A DNA stretch of 64,000 nt, taken from Pseudalgibacter ostreae. Its GTDB lineage: Bacteria; Bacteroidota; Bacteroidia; Flavobacteriales; Flavobacteriaceae. Positions 15,727 to 22,794 of the stretch are shown in pieces. Made by a program: the position numbers and the translations under genes. Each line of letters starts with the position of its first letter. Position 1 is the first letter of the stretch. The notes below the pieces were generated by a model that saw nothing but the letters and a program-made list of their open reading frames with translations, was not told where the DNA came from and made no database searches. The stretch spans positions 1 through 64,000 of the forward strand of contig NZ_JBHMFC010000006.1 of the NCBI RefSeq assembly GCF_042427585.1, written 5' to 3'.

Positions 15727-17263
15727 AGATATACTACAAATACAAAGTAAAGGCATGACCTTAGATGAGGTACACGCTCAAATCTCCCGATTAAAACATG
15801 GCATGTCTCATGTTCATTTAATCGCACCAGCAATTATTGGGAAAGGGATCGAACGTTACAATAAGAAAGAAACACAGGCCTATATCGATTTATATGAAAG
15901 GAAACAAGACGAACGCTCTATTTTAAAGTTTGTGCCTGCATCTGGTGCAGCAACTAGAATGTTTAAATTTTTATTTCAGTTTATAAAAGAATTTAATCCT
16001 TCCAAAGAAAACATAAAGGACTATGCAGAAAGGCAGAAAGATAGTTTGATATTAGATTTTTTAGCGGGATTGGAAGCCTTTCCGTTTTACAGTAAGGTTG
16101 TGACGAAAGCGAAGGCGTTGTTTCCAGATTTTGATACCTTACCAGAAGGACAAAAGGTGTTAAAGTTTGTAGAAACCATGTTGGATGCAAAAGGTCTTAA
16201 TTATAGCAATCTTCCTAAAGGATTATTGCCTTTCCATAAGTATGATGATTCCAGTGTAACGGCTTTTTATGAGCACTTATTTGAATCCACTTTGTATGCG
16301 TCATCGCATGCTAAAACTAAGCTTCACTTTACGGTTTCGCAAGATCACCATAGTGCTTTTACAGAAGAGTTAAAACGTATAATCCCAGCGCTAGAAGCAA
16401 AAACTAAAACGCATTTTAAAGTATCTTTTTCTTTTCAAAAAGAAGCCACGGAAACGGTTGCATTGTCCAAAGAAGGCACCGTTTTTAGAAATGAAGATGG
16501 TTCTATCCTGTTCAGGCCAGCCGGCCATGGCGCTTTATTGGAAAACTTAAACGATTTGGATTGCGATGTGGTTTTTATAAAGAACATTGATAATATTGTA
16601 GTCTCAGAAAAAAACATAAACGTTTCCAATTATAAGAAGTTGTTAGCAGGAGTTCTGTTGGAGGTGCAAGCGGACATATTTCATTATTTACACATGCTAG
16701 ATGCTGAAAACATCACTAATTCAGATTTAAAATCTATGGTTTTGTTTTTAAATCATAGGTTAAATGTGGCTGTAACCCCCCATTTTGAAAGCTACGCTAC
16801 AGAAGAAAAATTAACGTATTTAAAAAATAAACTAAACAAACCGATTCGAGTTTGTGGGATGGTTAAAAATGAAGGAGAGCCTGGTGGTGGCCCATTTTGG
16901 ATAAAGGACAAAGATGGCCACGCATCCTTGCAAATTGTAGAGTTTGCACAGATTAACTTTGAAAAAGAAGGACAACAAGCTTTAGTGGAAAAGGCAAGTC
17001 ATTTTAATCCTACAGATTTGGTGTGTGGGATTAAAGATTATAAAGGAAAAAAATTCAACCTTAAAGCGTTTGTCGATCCTGAAGCGGCATTTATAACTAT
17101 GAAAACTCAAAACGGCTTGGATATTCAAGCTTTGGAGCTTCCTGGGTTATGGAACGGAAGTATGGCTTACTGGAACTCTATTTTTGTTGAAGTGCCTGTA
17201 GAAACCTTTAACCCTGTAAAGACAGTAAACGATTTGTTAAAACCTGCCCATCAAGTGTTATGA
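15713..17263 (+). CDS. DUF4301 family protein
   Basis: This 516-residue protein matches DUF4301, a Bacteroidota family of unknown function. The N-terminal part has KFVPASGAATRMFKFLFQF (about 62-81), which resembles nucleotide-sugar transferase signature loops, so a nucleotidyltransferase-like fold is possible. It overlaps the upstream NadR-like gene by 14 bases and the downstream arfB by 4 (ATGA), so the three are tightly coupled. Confidence 0.82.
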   Translation: MLSDKDILQIQSKGMTLDEVHAQISRLKHGMSHVHLIAPAIIGKGIERYNKKETQAYIDLYERKQDERSILKFVPASGAATRMFKFLFQFIKEFNPSKENIKDYAERQKDSLILDFLAGLEAFPFYSKVVTKAKALFPDFDTLPEGQKVLKFVETMLDAKGLNYSNLPKGLLPFHKYDDSSVTAFYEHLFESTLYASSHAKTKLHFTVSQDHHSAFTEELKRIIPALEAKTKTHFKVSFSFQKEATETVALSKEGTVFRNEDGSILFRPAGHGALLENLNDLDCDVVFIKNIDNIVVSEKNINVSNYKKLLAGVLLEVQADIFHYLHMLDAENITNSDLKSMVLFLNHRLNVAVTPHFESYATEEKLTYLKNKLNKPIRVCGMVKNEGEPGGGPFWIKDKDGHASLQIVEFAQINFEKEGQQALVEKASHFNPTDLVCGIKDYKGKKFNLKAFVDPEAAFITMKTQNGLDIQALELPGLWNGSMAYWNSIFVEVPVETFNPVKTVNDLLKPAHQVL

Positions 17264-17673
17264 AGTTTAATGAAGACGCCCTGTTACAAGAATTGTCATT
17301 TAAAGCTACGAGAAGTTCTGGCAGCGGTGGCCAACACGTAAATAAGGTGTCATCTAAAATAGAGTTGGTATATGACTTAAAAGCTTCGCTTGTTTTTACA
17401 GACGTAATCAAGGAGCGTCTTCAGAAAAAGCTTCAACACAGATTAACCAAAGGCGGCCTCTTAATCTTACAATGTGATGAGAGTAGGAGCCAGCATCAAA
17501 ACAAATCACTTGTTATAAAGCGTTTTCTCGAGCTTATTAAAGTGTCCTTAAGGGTGCCTAAAAAACGGATTCCTACTAGAATACCAAAGGGCATCATAAA
17601 AAAACGTATTAAAAATAATCGAAAGCTCTCTGATAAGAAGGCCTTTAGGAAAAAACCGAACCTCGATTCATGA
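17260..17673 (+). CDS. arfB: Alternative ribosome-rescue factor / peptidyl-tRNA hydrolase ArfB
   Basis: The 137-residue protein has the release-factor catalytic loop SSGSGGQHVNKVSSKIEL (GGQ at about 22-24) and a lysine/arginine-rich C-terminal tail (KKRIKNNRKLSDKKAFRKK) that in ArfB enters the empty mRNA channel. It hydrolyses peptidyl-tRNA on stalled ribosomes. It closes the operon starting at 13705. Confidence 0.93.
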   Translation: MKFNEDALLQELSFKATRSSGSGGQHVNKVSSKIELVYDLKASLVFTDVIKERLQKKLQHRLTKGGLLILQCDESRSQHQNKSLVIKRFLELIKVSLRVPKKRIPTRIPKGIIKKRIKNNRKLSDKKAFRKKPNLDS

Positions 17674-17676
17674 TGT

Positions 17677-17707
17677 TTTGTTTATTGTGAATTGTTGGCT
17701 ATCTTTG
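17677..17707 (+). promoter_or_regulatory. Promoter of the TPP-riboswitch/TonB receptor unit
   Basis: TTTG (17677-17680), exactly 19 bases, then TATCTTTG (17700-17707). Transcription would begin at about 17713, right at the 5' end of the riboswitch. Confidence 0.85.
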
Positions 17708-17710
17708 CAG

Positions 17711-17793
17711 CGTTCTCAAAAAAGGGGTGCCTATATCGGCTGAGATCATACCCATTGAACCTAGAACAGGTAATGCTGTTTAGGAAAAAGCGA
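17711..17793 (+). promoter_or_regulatory. TPP (THI-box) riboswitch
   Basis: The conserved thiamin pyrophosphate aptamer elements are present in order: GGGGTGC (17724-17730), GGCTGAGATCATACCC (pyrimidine sensor helix), GAACCTAGAACAGGTAATGC and TTTAGGA (pyrophosphate sensor). A later inverted repeat (TTTAATAC 17819-17826 with GTATTAAA 17864-17871) may form part of the expression platform. It controls the receptor gene starting at 17951, about 157 bases downstream. Confidence 0.93.
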
Positions 17794-17950
17794 AAATCGC
17801 TATTTAGAAAAATCACCTTTTAATACCCAAGACTGGCTTGCTTTGTTTGTAAGTTTTTGCTTAGTATTAAAGTGAGGGGTTTTAAAAATTAATGTATTAA
17901 CAACACAGAATAATTACCTCTTTTTATTCGGTTATATTTATTTAATCGAT

Positions 17951-20137
17951 ATGAAAAATGTATCATTTTTTCGCAGGCAATGGCCTTTAAACACTCTATT
18001 TTTCTTGATTTCTTTAAGTGTGTTTGCTCAAATAAATCAAAAACAACAAGATTCTACATACATAGAAACCTTGGATGAGGTTTTGGTGAATGCCGTTCGT
18101 GTAAACGCAGATTCGCCAATAACACATTCTAATATTTCAAAAGAAGCATTAGAAAAACGTAATTTAGGACAAGATATTCCTATGTTATTAAACTTCTTGC
18201 CTTCTGTGGTAACCACTAGTGATGCAGGCGCCGGAGTTGGGTATTCGAGTATTCGAGTGCGCGGTACCGATGCTAGCCGAGTAAATGTAACTATAAACGG
18301 GATTCCGTATAATGATCCCGAGAGCCAAGGTTCGTTTTGGGTGAATTTAGGCGATTTTGCTTCGTCAACAGAAAGTTTACAATTACAGCGAGGGGTAGGA
18401 ACCTCTACAAACGGTTCAGGGGCTTTTGGAGCGAGTATAAATGTGCTTACCGATGCCATATCTAAACAACCATATGCAGAAATTTCCAATAGTTTTGGAA
18501 GTTATAACACACGCAAACATACCGTGAAGTTAAGCACAGGTTTGTTAAATGATCATTTTGAACTGTCTGGGCGGTTTTCTAAAATTGATTCAGATGGTTA
18601 TGTTGATAGAGCTTTTACAGATTTAAAATCTTATTTTTTACAAGGGGTTTATAAAGATGGAGGAACGTTGATAAAAGCTTTAGCATTTGGAAATCTAGAG
18701 CAGACCTATCAAGCTTGGGGAGGTCTTACAGCGGCACAACTTAAGGAAGACCGTCGCCAAAACCCATATACGTACGAGAATGAAACCGATAATTATTGGC
18801 AAGACCACTATCAACTACATTGGAATCAGCGCTTGGATGCGCATTGGTCTACAAATTTAGGTCTTAATTACACGCAAGGAAAGGGTTATTTTGAACAATA
18901 TGAAGCAGATACAGACGACATTGACCTGTATAATGGCATTGTGGTTCCAACAGGATTAGATGAAGATAACAAGCCTATTACAGATGTTATTAGAAGGCGT
19001 TGGCTGGATAATGATTTCTATGTGGTAAATGCCAATGTTACATACAAAAAAAACGCCTTAGAACTTATTTCCGGACTTTCTTATACCACATATTCTGGGC
19101 AACATTTTGGAGAAGTTATCTGGGCAAGACAATTTGCGCAAAATGCTAATATAAATGACCTGTATTATGATGGAGATGGTGAAAAACAAGATTTTAGTGT
19201 TTTTTCTAAAGCAACATTTAAATTAGCCGATAAAGTTACTGGTTTTATCGATTTACAGGGGCGTTTTGTGACTTATAAAACGGATGGTATCGATTCGGAT
19301 GGAGATTTGTTTATAACAGATGCTAATTTCAATTTTTTCAATCCTAAGGCGGGGCTTACTTATAAGTACTCTAATTTTAATAGCTTCTATGCATCTTACG
19401 CTAGAGCTAATAGAGAGCCAAGCCGATCTGATTTTAGAGAGGGCGTAACAGAAAACGAAACCCTTAACGATGTTGAACTAGGTTGGCGATACACGTCTAA
19501 CAAAGTGGCTTTAAGTACAAATATGTATTATATGTTTTACGAGAACCAAATGGTTCTAACAGGTGAGCTAAATGACGTGGGGGGCGCTATTAGGGCGACT
19601 AGTGGTAAAAGTTACAGATTAGGATTGGAAGTAGATGCACAAATTCAGTTTTCTGAAATGTTTAATACGGTAACTAACGTTGCCTTGAGCAGTAATAAGC
19701 ACCGTAGTTTTAATGCTTCTCTAAATGGAGAAGTGGTAGATCTAGGTGCTACCAATATCGCTTTCTCACCCGAGGTGGTGGTTGGTAATGCATTAAATTT
19801 TCATCCTATTGCTAATTTACAATTATCGCTTTTAAGTAAGTATGTAGGTGAACAGTATATGGGGAATACCGATAATAAAGACTCGAAATTGGCAGATTAC
19901 TTTGTAAGTGATCTTAATATCAATTATGTTATTACTCCTAAAAAGATTTTTAAATCTATTCTTTTATCTGCGCTGGCCAATAATATATTTAACAAAGAAT
20001 ATGTTTCTAATGGATTTTTTGGCGCTTATGATTATAGCGACCCATCTAGTGCAACCGGGACAACCACAGGTTATTATTCGGGATATTATCCACAAGCCAC
20101 AGCTAACTTTTTATTAGGAGTTACATTGAAATTTTAA
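17951..20137 (+). CDS. TonB-dependent receptor, predicted thiamin (or precursor) uptake
   Basis: The 728-residue outer-membrane protein has a signal peptide ending near SVFAQ (about residue 26), a TonB-box-like LDEVLVNAVRV, a plug domain (about 55-165, with SSIRVRGTDASRVNVTINGI) and a long beta-barrel ending in a C-terminal Phe (FLLGVTLKF). There is no carboxypeptidase-like N-terminal domain. The TPP riboswitch in its leader implies repression when thiamin pyrophosphate is plentiful, so thiamin or a thiamin precursor is the inferred substrate. No thiamin synthesis genes adjoin it. Confidence 0.92.
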   Translation: MKNVSFFRRQWPLNTLFFLISLSVFAQINQKQQDSTYIETLDEVLVNAVRVNADSPITHSNISKEALEKRNLGQDIPMLLNFLPSVVTTSDAGAGVGYSSIRVRGTDASRVNVTINGIPYNDPESQGSFWVNLGDFASSTESLQLQRGVGTSTNGSGAFGASINVLTDAISKQPYAEISNSFGSYNTRKHTVKLSTGLLNDHFELSGRFSKIDSDGYVDRAFTDLKSYFLQGVYKDGGTLIKALAFGNLEQTYQAWGGLTAAQLKEDRRQNPYTYENETDNYWQDHYQLHWNQRLDAHWSTNLGLNYTQGKGYFEQYEADTDDIDLYNGIVVPTGLDEDNKPITDVIRRRWLDNDFYVVNANVTYKKNALELISGLSYTTYSGQHFGEVIWARQFAQNANINDLYYDGDGEKQDFSVFSKATFKLADKVTGFIDLQGRFVTYKTDGIDSDGDLFITDANFNFFNPKAGLTYKYSNFNSFYASYARANREPSRSDFREGVTENETLNDVELGWRYTSNKVALSTNMYYMFYENQMVLTGELNDVGGAIRATSGKSYRLGLEVDAQIQFSEMFNTVTNVALSSNKHRSFNASLNGEVVDLGATNIAFSPEVVVGNALNFHPIANLQLSLLSKYVGEQYMGNTDNKDSKLADYFVSDLNINYVITPKKIFKSILLSALANNIFNKEYVSNGFFGAYDYSDPSSATGTTTGYYSGYYPQATANFLLGVTLKF

Positions 20138-20180
20138 TATAAGACACTTTTTTTATAAGTCTTAGTTTTTTGTAAAGAAT

Positions 20181-20219
20181 GAAGAATCTTTAGTAACTTT
20201 ATAGCGAAAGAGATTCTTC
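20181..20219 (+). terminator. Candidate terminator after the receptor gene
   Basis: GAAGAATCT (20181-20189) pairs with AGATTCTTC (20211-20219) and is followed by TTTTATTTTC. The 21-base loop is long and the hairpin ends only 17 bases before the next ATG, so it could instead be a regulatory element of the UmuD-like gene. Confidence 0.45.
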
Positions 20220-20236
20220 TTTTATTTTCAGGAATT

Positions 20237-20677
20237 ATGATACGACTAGAAACAAATAGCTTAACATTTTTTACGCCTCAAGAAGCCACAGGTTTTGAGG
20301 CTGTTTTTTTTGATACAGGTATTTCTGCAGGATTTCCTTCTCCTGCTGAAGATTTTAATACACAACACCTCTCTTTAGATAAAGAACTTATTAAAAATAA
20401 GGAAACCACGTTTTACGCTCGTGTAAATGGACAATCGATGATTGGAGCAGGTTTAGATGATAATGATTTATTGGTAATCGATAGAAAGCTTGAGCCTGCC
20501 AATAACAAAATAGCGGTTTGTTTTTTGGATGGTGAGTTTACGGTAAAACGTTTAAGAGTAGATCAAAATGAAATTTGGTTACAGCCGGAAAATCCAAATT
20601 ATCCCATAATAAAAATTACAGAAGATAATGATTTTCTTATTTGGGGTATTGTAACCAATGTGATCAAGAAAGTTTGA
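20237..20677 (+). CDS. UmuD/LexA-fold S24 peptidase with intact Ser/Lys dyad
   Basis: The 146-residue protein resembles UmuD. The self-cleavage site ISAGFPSP (Ala31-Gly32), nucleophile Ser67 in NGQSMIGAG and catalytic Lys104 in GEFTVKRL are all present, followed by the QPENPNYPIIKI strand missing in the umuC-linked paralogue. No DNA-binding domain precedes it, so it is UmuD-like rather than LexA. No polymerase gene adjoins it; a terminator follows immediately. It may partner the UmuC at 8848-10119 in trans. Confidence 0.9.
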   Translation: MIRLETNSLTFFTPQEATGFEAVFFDTGISAGFPSPAEDFNTQHLSLDKELIKNKETTFYARVNGQSMIGAGLDDNDLLVIDRKLEPANNKIAVCFLDGEFTVKRLRVDQNEIWLQPENPNYPIIKITEDNDFLIWGIVTNVIKKV

Positions 20678-20690
20678 GTGTTTTAGGCAT

Positions 20691-20720
20691 AAAAAAACGC
20701 GAAGACTTGCTTCGCGTTTT
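20691..20720. terminator. Bidirectional terminator between the UmuD-like gene and atpC
   Basis: AAAACGCGAAG pairs with CTTCGCGTTTT around ACTTG, flanked by A and T runs. It serves convergent genes. Confidence 0.9.
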
Positions 20721-20743
20721 AAGTGTATAATGAAAATTATAAA

Positions 20744-21037
20744 TTAATCGACCAGAATAATCGCTCTATTGTCTTTCATTTCAAGCGTTCCAGAATTGAT
20801 TTTTAAGGTAAAAATCTTGTTGTCATCAGAATGAGGAACAACTTCTGAATGTAAAGAATCAAAAACCAAATGGCTTTTGGTATGCGTATGGATTTTAATC
20901 GTTCCTTCTGTTAAAACAGCGACAATGGCAGCGTGATTTTCCAACATTTGAAACTCTCCATTTGCGCCTGGTACGGTTACAGAATCTATTTCTGAACTGA
21001 ATAAAGTAGCCTCAGGTGATACAATTTCTAAATACAT
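20744..21037 (-). CDS. atpC: ATP synthase F1 epsilon subunit (short form)
   Basis: The 97-residue protein matches the N-terminal beta-sandwich domain of epsilon (MYLEIVSPEATLFSSEIDSV, VPGANGEFQMLENHAAIVAVL). The usual C-terminal helical hairpin of about 40 residues, which inhibits ATP hydrolysis, is absent; the protein ends at AIILVD. It follows atpD by 82 bases. The other F1Fo genes are not in the window, so the ATP synthase genes are split, as is common in this phylum. Confidence 0.93.
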   Translation of the reverse strand: MYLEIVSPEATLFSSEIDSVTVPGANGEFQMLENHAAIVAVLTEGTIKIHTHTKSHLVFDSLHSEVVPHSDDNKIFTLKINSGTLEMKDNRAIILVD

Positions 21038-21119
21038 ATTTTTTAATTATGAATTATGAATTATCTATTCAGAACAAATTAATTGATTACCATTCTGAGC
21101 GTCTAATTCTAAATTAATA

Positions 21120-22628
21120 TTACGCTTCCGCTAGCATTTTATCTCCAGCCTCAATAGCTTCTTCAATGGTTCCTTTAAGGTTAAACGCAGCTTCTGGTAG
21201 GTGATCTAATTCCCCATCCATAATCATGTTAAAGCCTTTTATAGTTTCTTTAATATCAACTAAAACACCTGGTATACCTGTAAACTGTTCTGCCACGTGG
21301 AAGGGTTGTGATAAGAAACGTTGTACACGTCTTGCTCTACCCACAGCTAACTTGTCTTCTTCAGATAGTTCTTCCATACCAAGAATAGCAATAATATCTT
21401 GTAATTCTTTATAACGTTGTAATAACTCTTTTACGCGCTGCGCACATGCATAATGGTCCTTTCCTAAAATATCGGCAGTTAAAATTCTTGAAGTAGAGTC
21501 TAACGGGTCTACTGCAGGATATATTCCTAATTCAGCGATTTTACGAGATAATACTGTAGTAGCATCTAAATGCGCGAAAGTTGTTGCCGGAGCAGGGTCC
21601 GTTAAATCATCCGCAGGTACATAAACGGCTTGTACAGATGTAATAGAACCTCTTTTTGTAGAGGTAATACGCTCTTGCATGGCACCCATTTCAGTAGCCA
21701 ATGTTGGTTGGTACCCTACCGCAGAAGGCATACGACCAAGTAGTGCCGACACCTCAGAACCGGCTTGTGTGAAACGGAAAATATTATCTACGAAGAAAAG
21801 AACATCTTTTCCTTGTCCTTCACCAGCACCATCACGGAAATATTCAGCAATTGTTAAACCAGATAATGCCACACGAGCACGAGCTCCAGGAGGCTCATTC
21901 ATTTGTCCGAATACGAAAGTAGCTTTTGATTCTTTCATTTTAGATTTATCAACTTTAGATAAATCCCATCCGCCAGCTTCCATAGAATGCATAAAATCAT
22001 CACCATAACGGATAATTCCAGATTCTAGCATCTCTCTAAGCAAATCATTCCCTTCACGTGTACGTTCTCCAACACCAGCAAACACAGAAAGTCCACCATG
22101 GCCTTTTGCAATATTGTTGATCAGTTCTTGAATCAATACAGTTTTACCAACACCAGCACCACCAAATAAGCCAATTTTACCACCTTTTGCATAAGGCTCA
22201 ATCAAATCGATAACTTTAATTCCTGTAAACAAGACTTCGGTAGAAGTGGAAAGGTCTTCAAATTTTGGTGCTTGACGGTGAATCGGTAACCCTGCTTCTC
22301 CAGCTTTAGGTAAATTTCCAAGACCATCAATAGCATCTCCAATAACATTAAATAAACGACCATAAACATCTTCACCAATGGGCATTTGTATAGGGGCTCC
22401 TGTGGCGTGCACTTCTGTCCCTCTACTTAAACCATCAGATGAGTCCATGGCTATGGTTCTAACAGTGTCCTCTCCAATATGAGATTGTACTTCTAGCACC
22501 AATAAAGAGCCATCTGCTCTCTTAATTTCTAATGAATCATAAATTTTCGGAAGTTCTGAACCAGCAGCGAATTCAACATCGATAACTGGGCCTACTATTT
22601 GTGCAACCTTACCTGTAACCTTAACCAT
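21120..22628 (-). CDS. atpD: ATP synthase F1 beta subunit
   Basis: The 502-residue catalytic subunit shows Walker A GLFGGAGVGKTVLIQ (about 153-167), the catalytic glutamate in GVGERTREGNDLL, the ALSGLTIAEYFRD segment and the LSRKIAELGIYPAVDPLDSTSR loop. It makes ATP in the F1 head. It is the first gene of a two-gene unit with atpC and has a -7 box 61 bases upstream. Confidence 0.98.
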   Translation of the reverse strand: MVKVTGKVAQIVGPVIDVEFAAGSELPKIYDSLEIKRADGSLLVLEVQSHIGEDTVRTIAMDSSDGLSRGTEVHATGAPIQMPIGEDVYGRLFNVIGDAIDGLGNLPKAGEAGLPIHRQAPKFEDLSTSTEVLFTGIKVIDLIEPYAKGGKIGLFGGAGVGKTVLIQELINNIAKGHGGLSVFAGVGERTREGNDLLREMLESGIIRYGDDFMHSMEAGGWDLSKVDKSKMKESKATFVFGQMNEPPGARARVALSGLTIAEYFRDGAGEGQGKDVLFFVDNIFRFTQAGSEVSALLGRMPSAVGYQPTLATEMGAMQERITSTKRGSITSVQAVYVPADDLTDPAPATTFAHLDATTVLSRKIAELGIYPAVDPLDSTSRILTADILGKDHYACAQRVKELLQRYKELQDIIAILGMEELSEEDKLAVGRARRVQRFLSQPFHVAEQFTGIPGVLVDIKETIKGFNMIMDGELDHLPEAAFNLKGTIEEAIEAGDKMLAEA

Positions 22629-22688
22629 TACTTATATGTTTAATATTATGCGATTTAATTGTGTGAAAACAGTATATGTTTTCGCGTG

Positions 22689-22696
22689 CAAAGATA
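22689..22696 (-). promoter_or_regulatory. -7 box of atpD-atpC
   Basis: The minus strand reads TATCTTTG, matching TAnnTTTG, 61 bases before the ATG; no clear -33 box. Confidence 0.55.
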
Positions 22697-22746
22697 ATTT
22701 TTTTAATTTAAAAATAATGTTGTTTCTAAAGGTTTTTTGTAATAAA

Positions 22747-22773
22747 AAAACGTCTTGAAGCTCAAGACGTTTT
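22747..22773 (-). terminator. Terminator after the large TonB-dependent receptor
   Basis: AAAACGTCTTGA pairs with TCAAGACGTTTT around a 3-base loop; on the minus strand it is followed by a T-run. It lies 21 bases past the receptor stop. Confidence 0.88.
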
Positions 22774-22794
22774 AGATTTTTTTTAAGTTTGAAT

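Noticed and set aside
18037..18489. Minus-strand frame of 150 codons opposite the TonB receptor
   Set aside because: Antisense shadow with no similarity or start context.
20181..20219. Same operator as umuDC in front of the orphan UmuD-like gene
   Set aside because: The inverted repeat there has different arms (GAAGAATCT) and a 21-base loop, closer to a terminator of the upstream gene.
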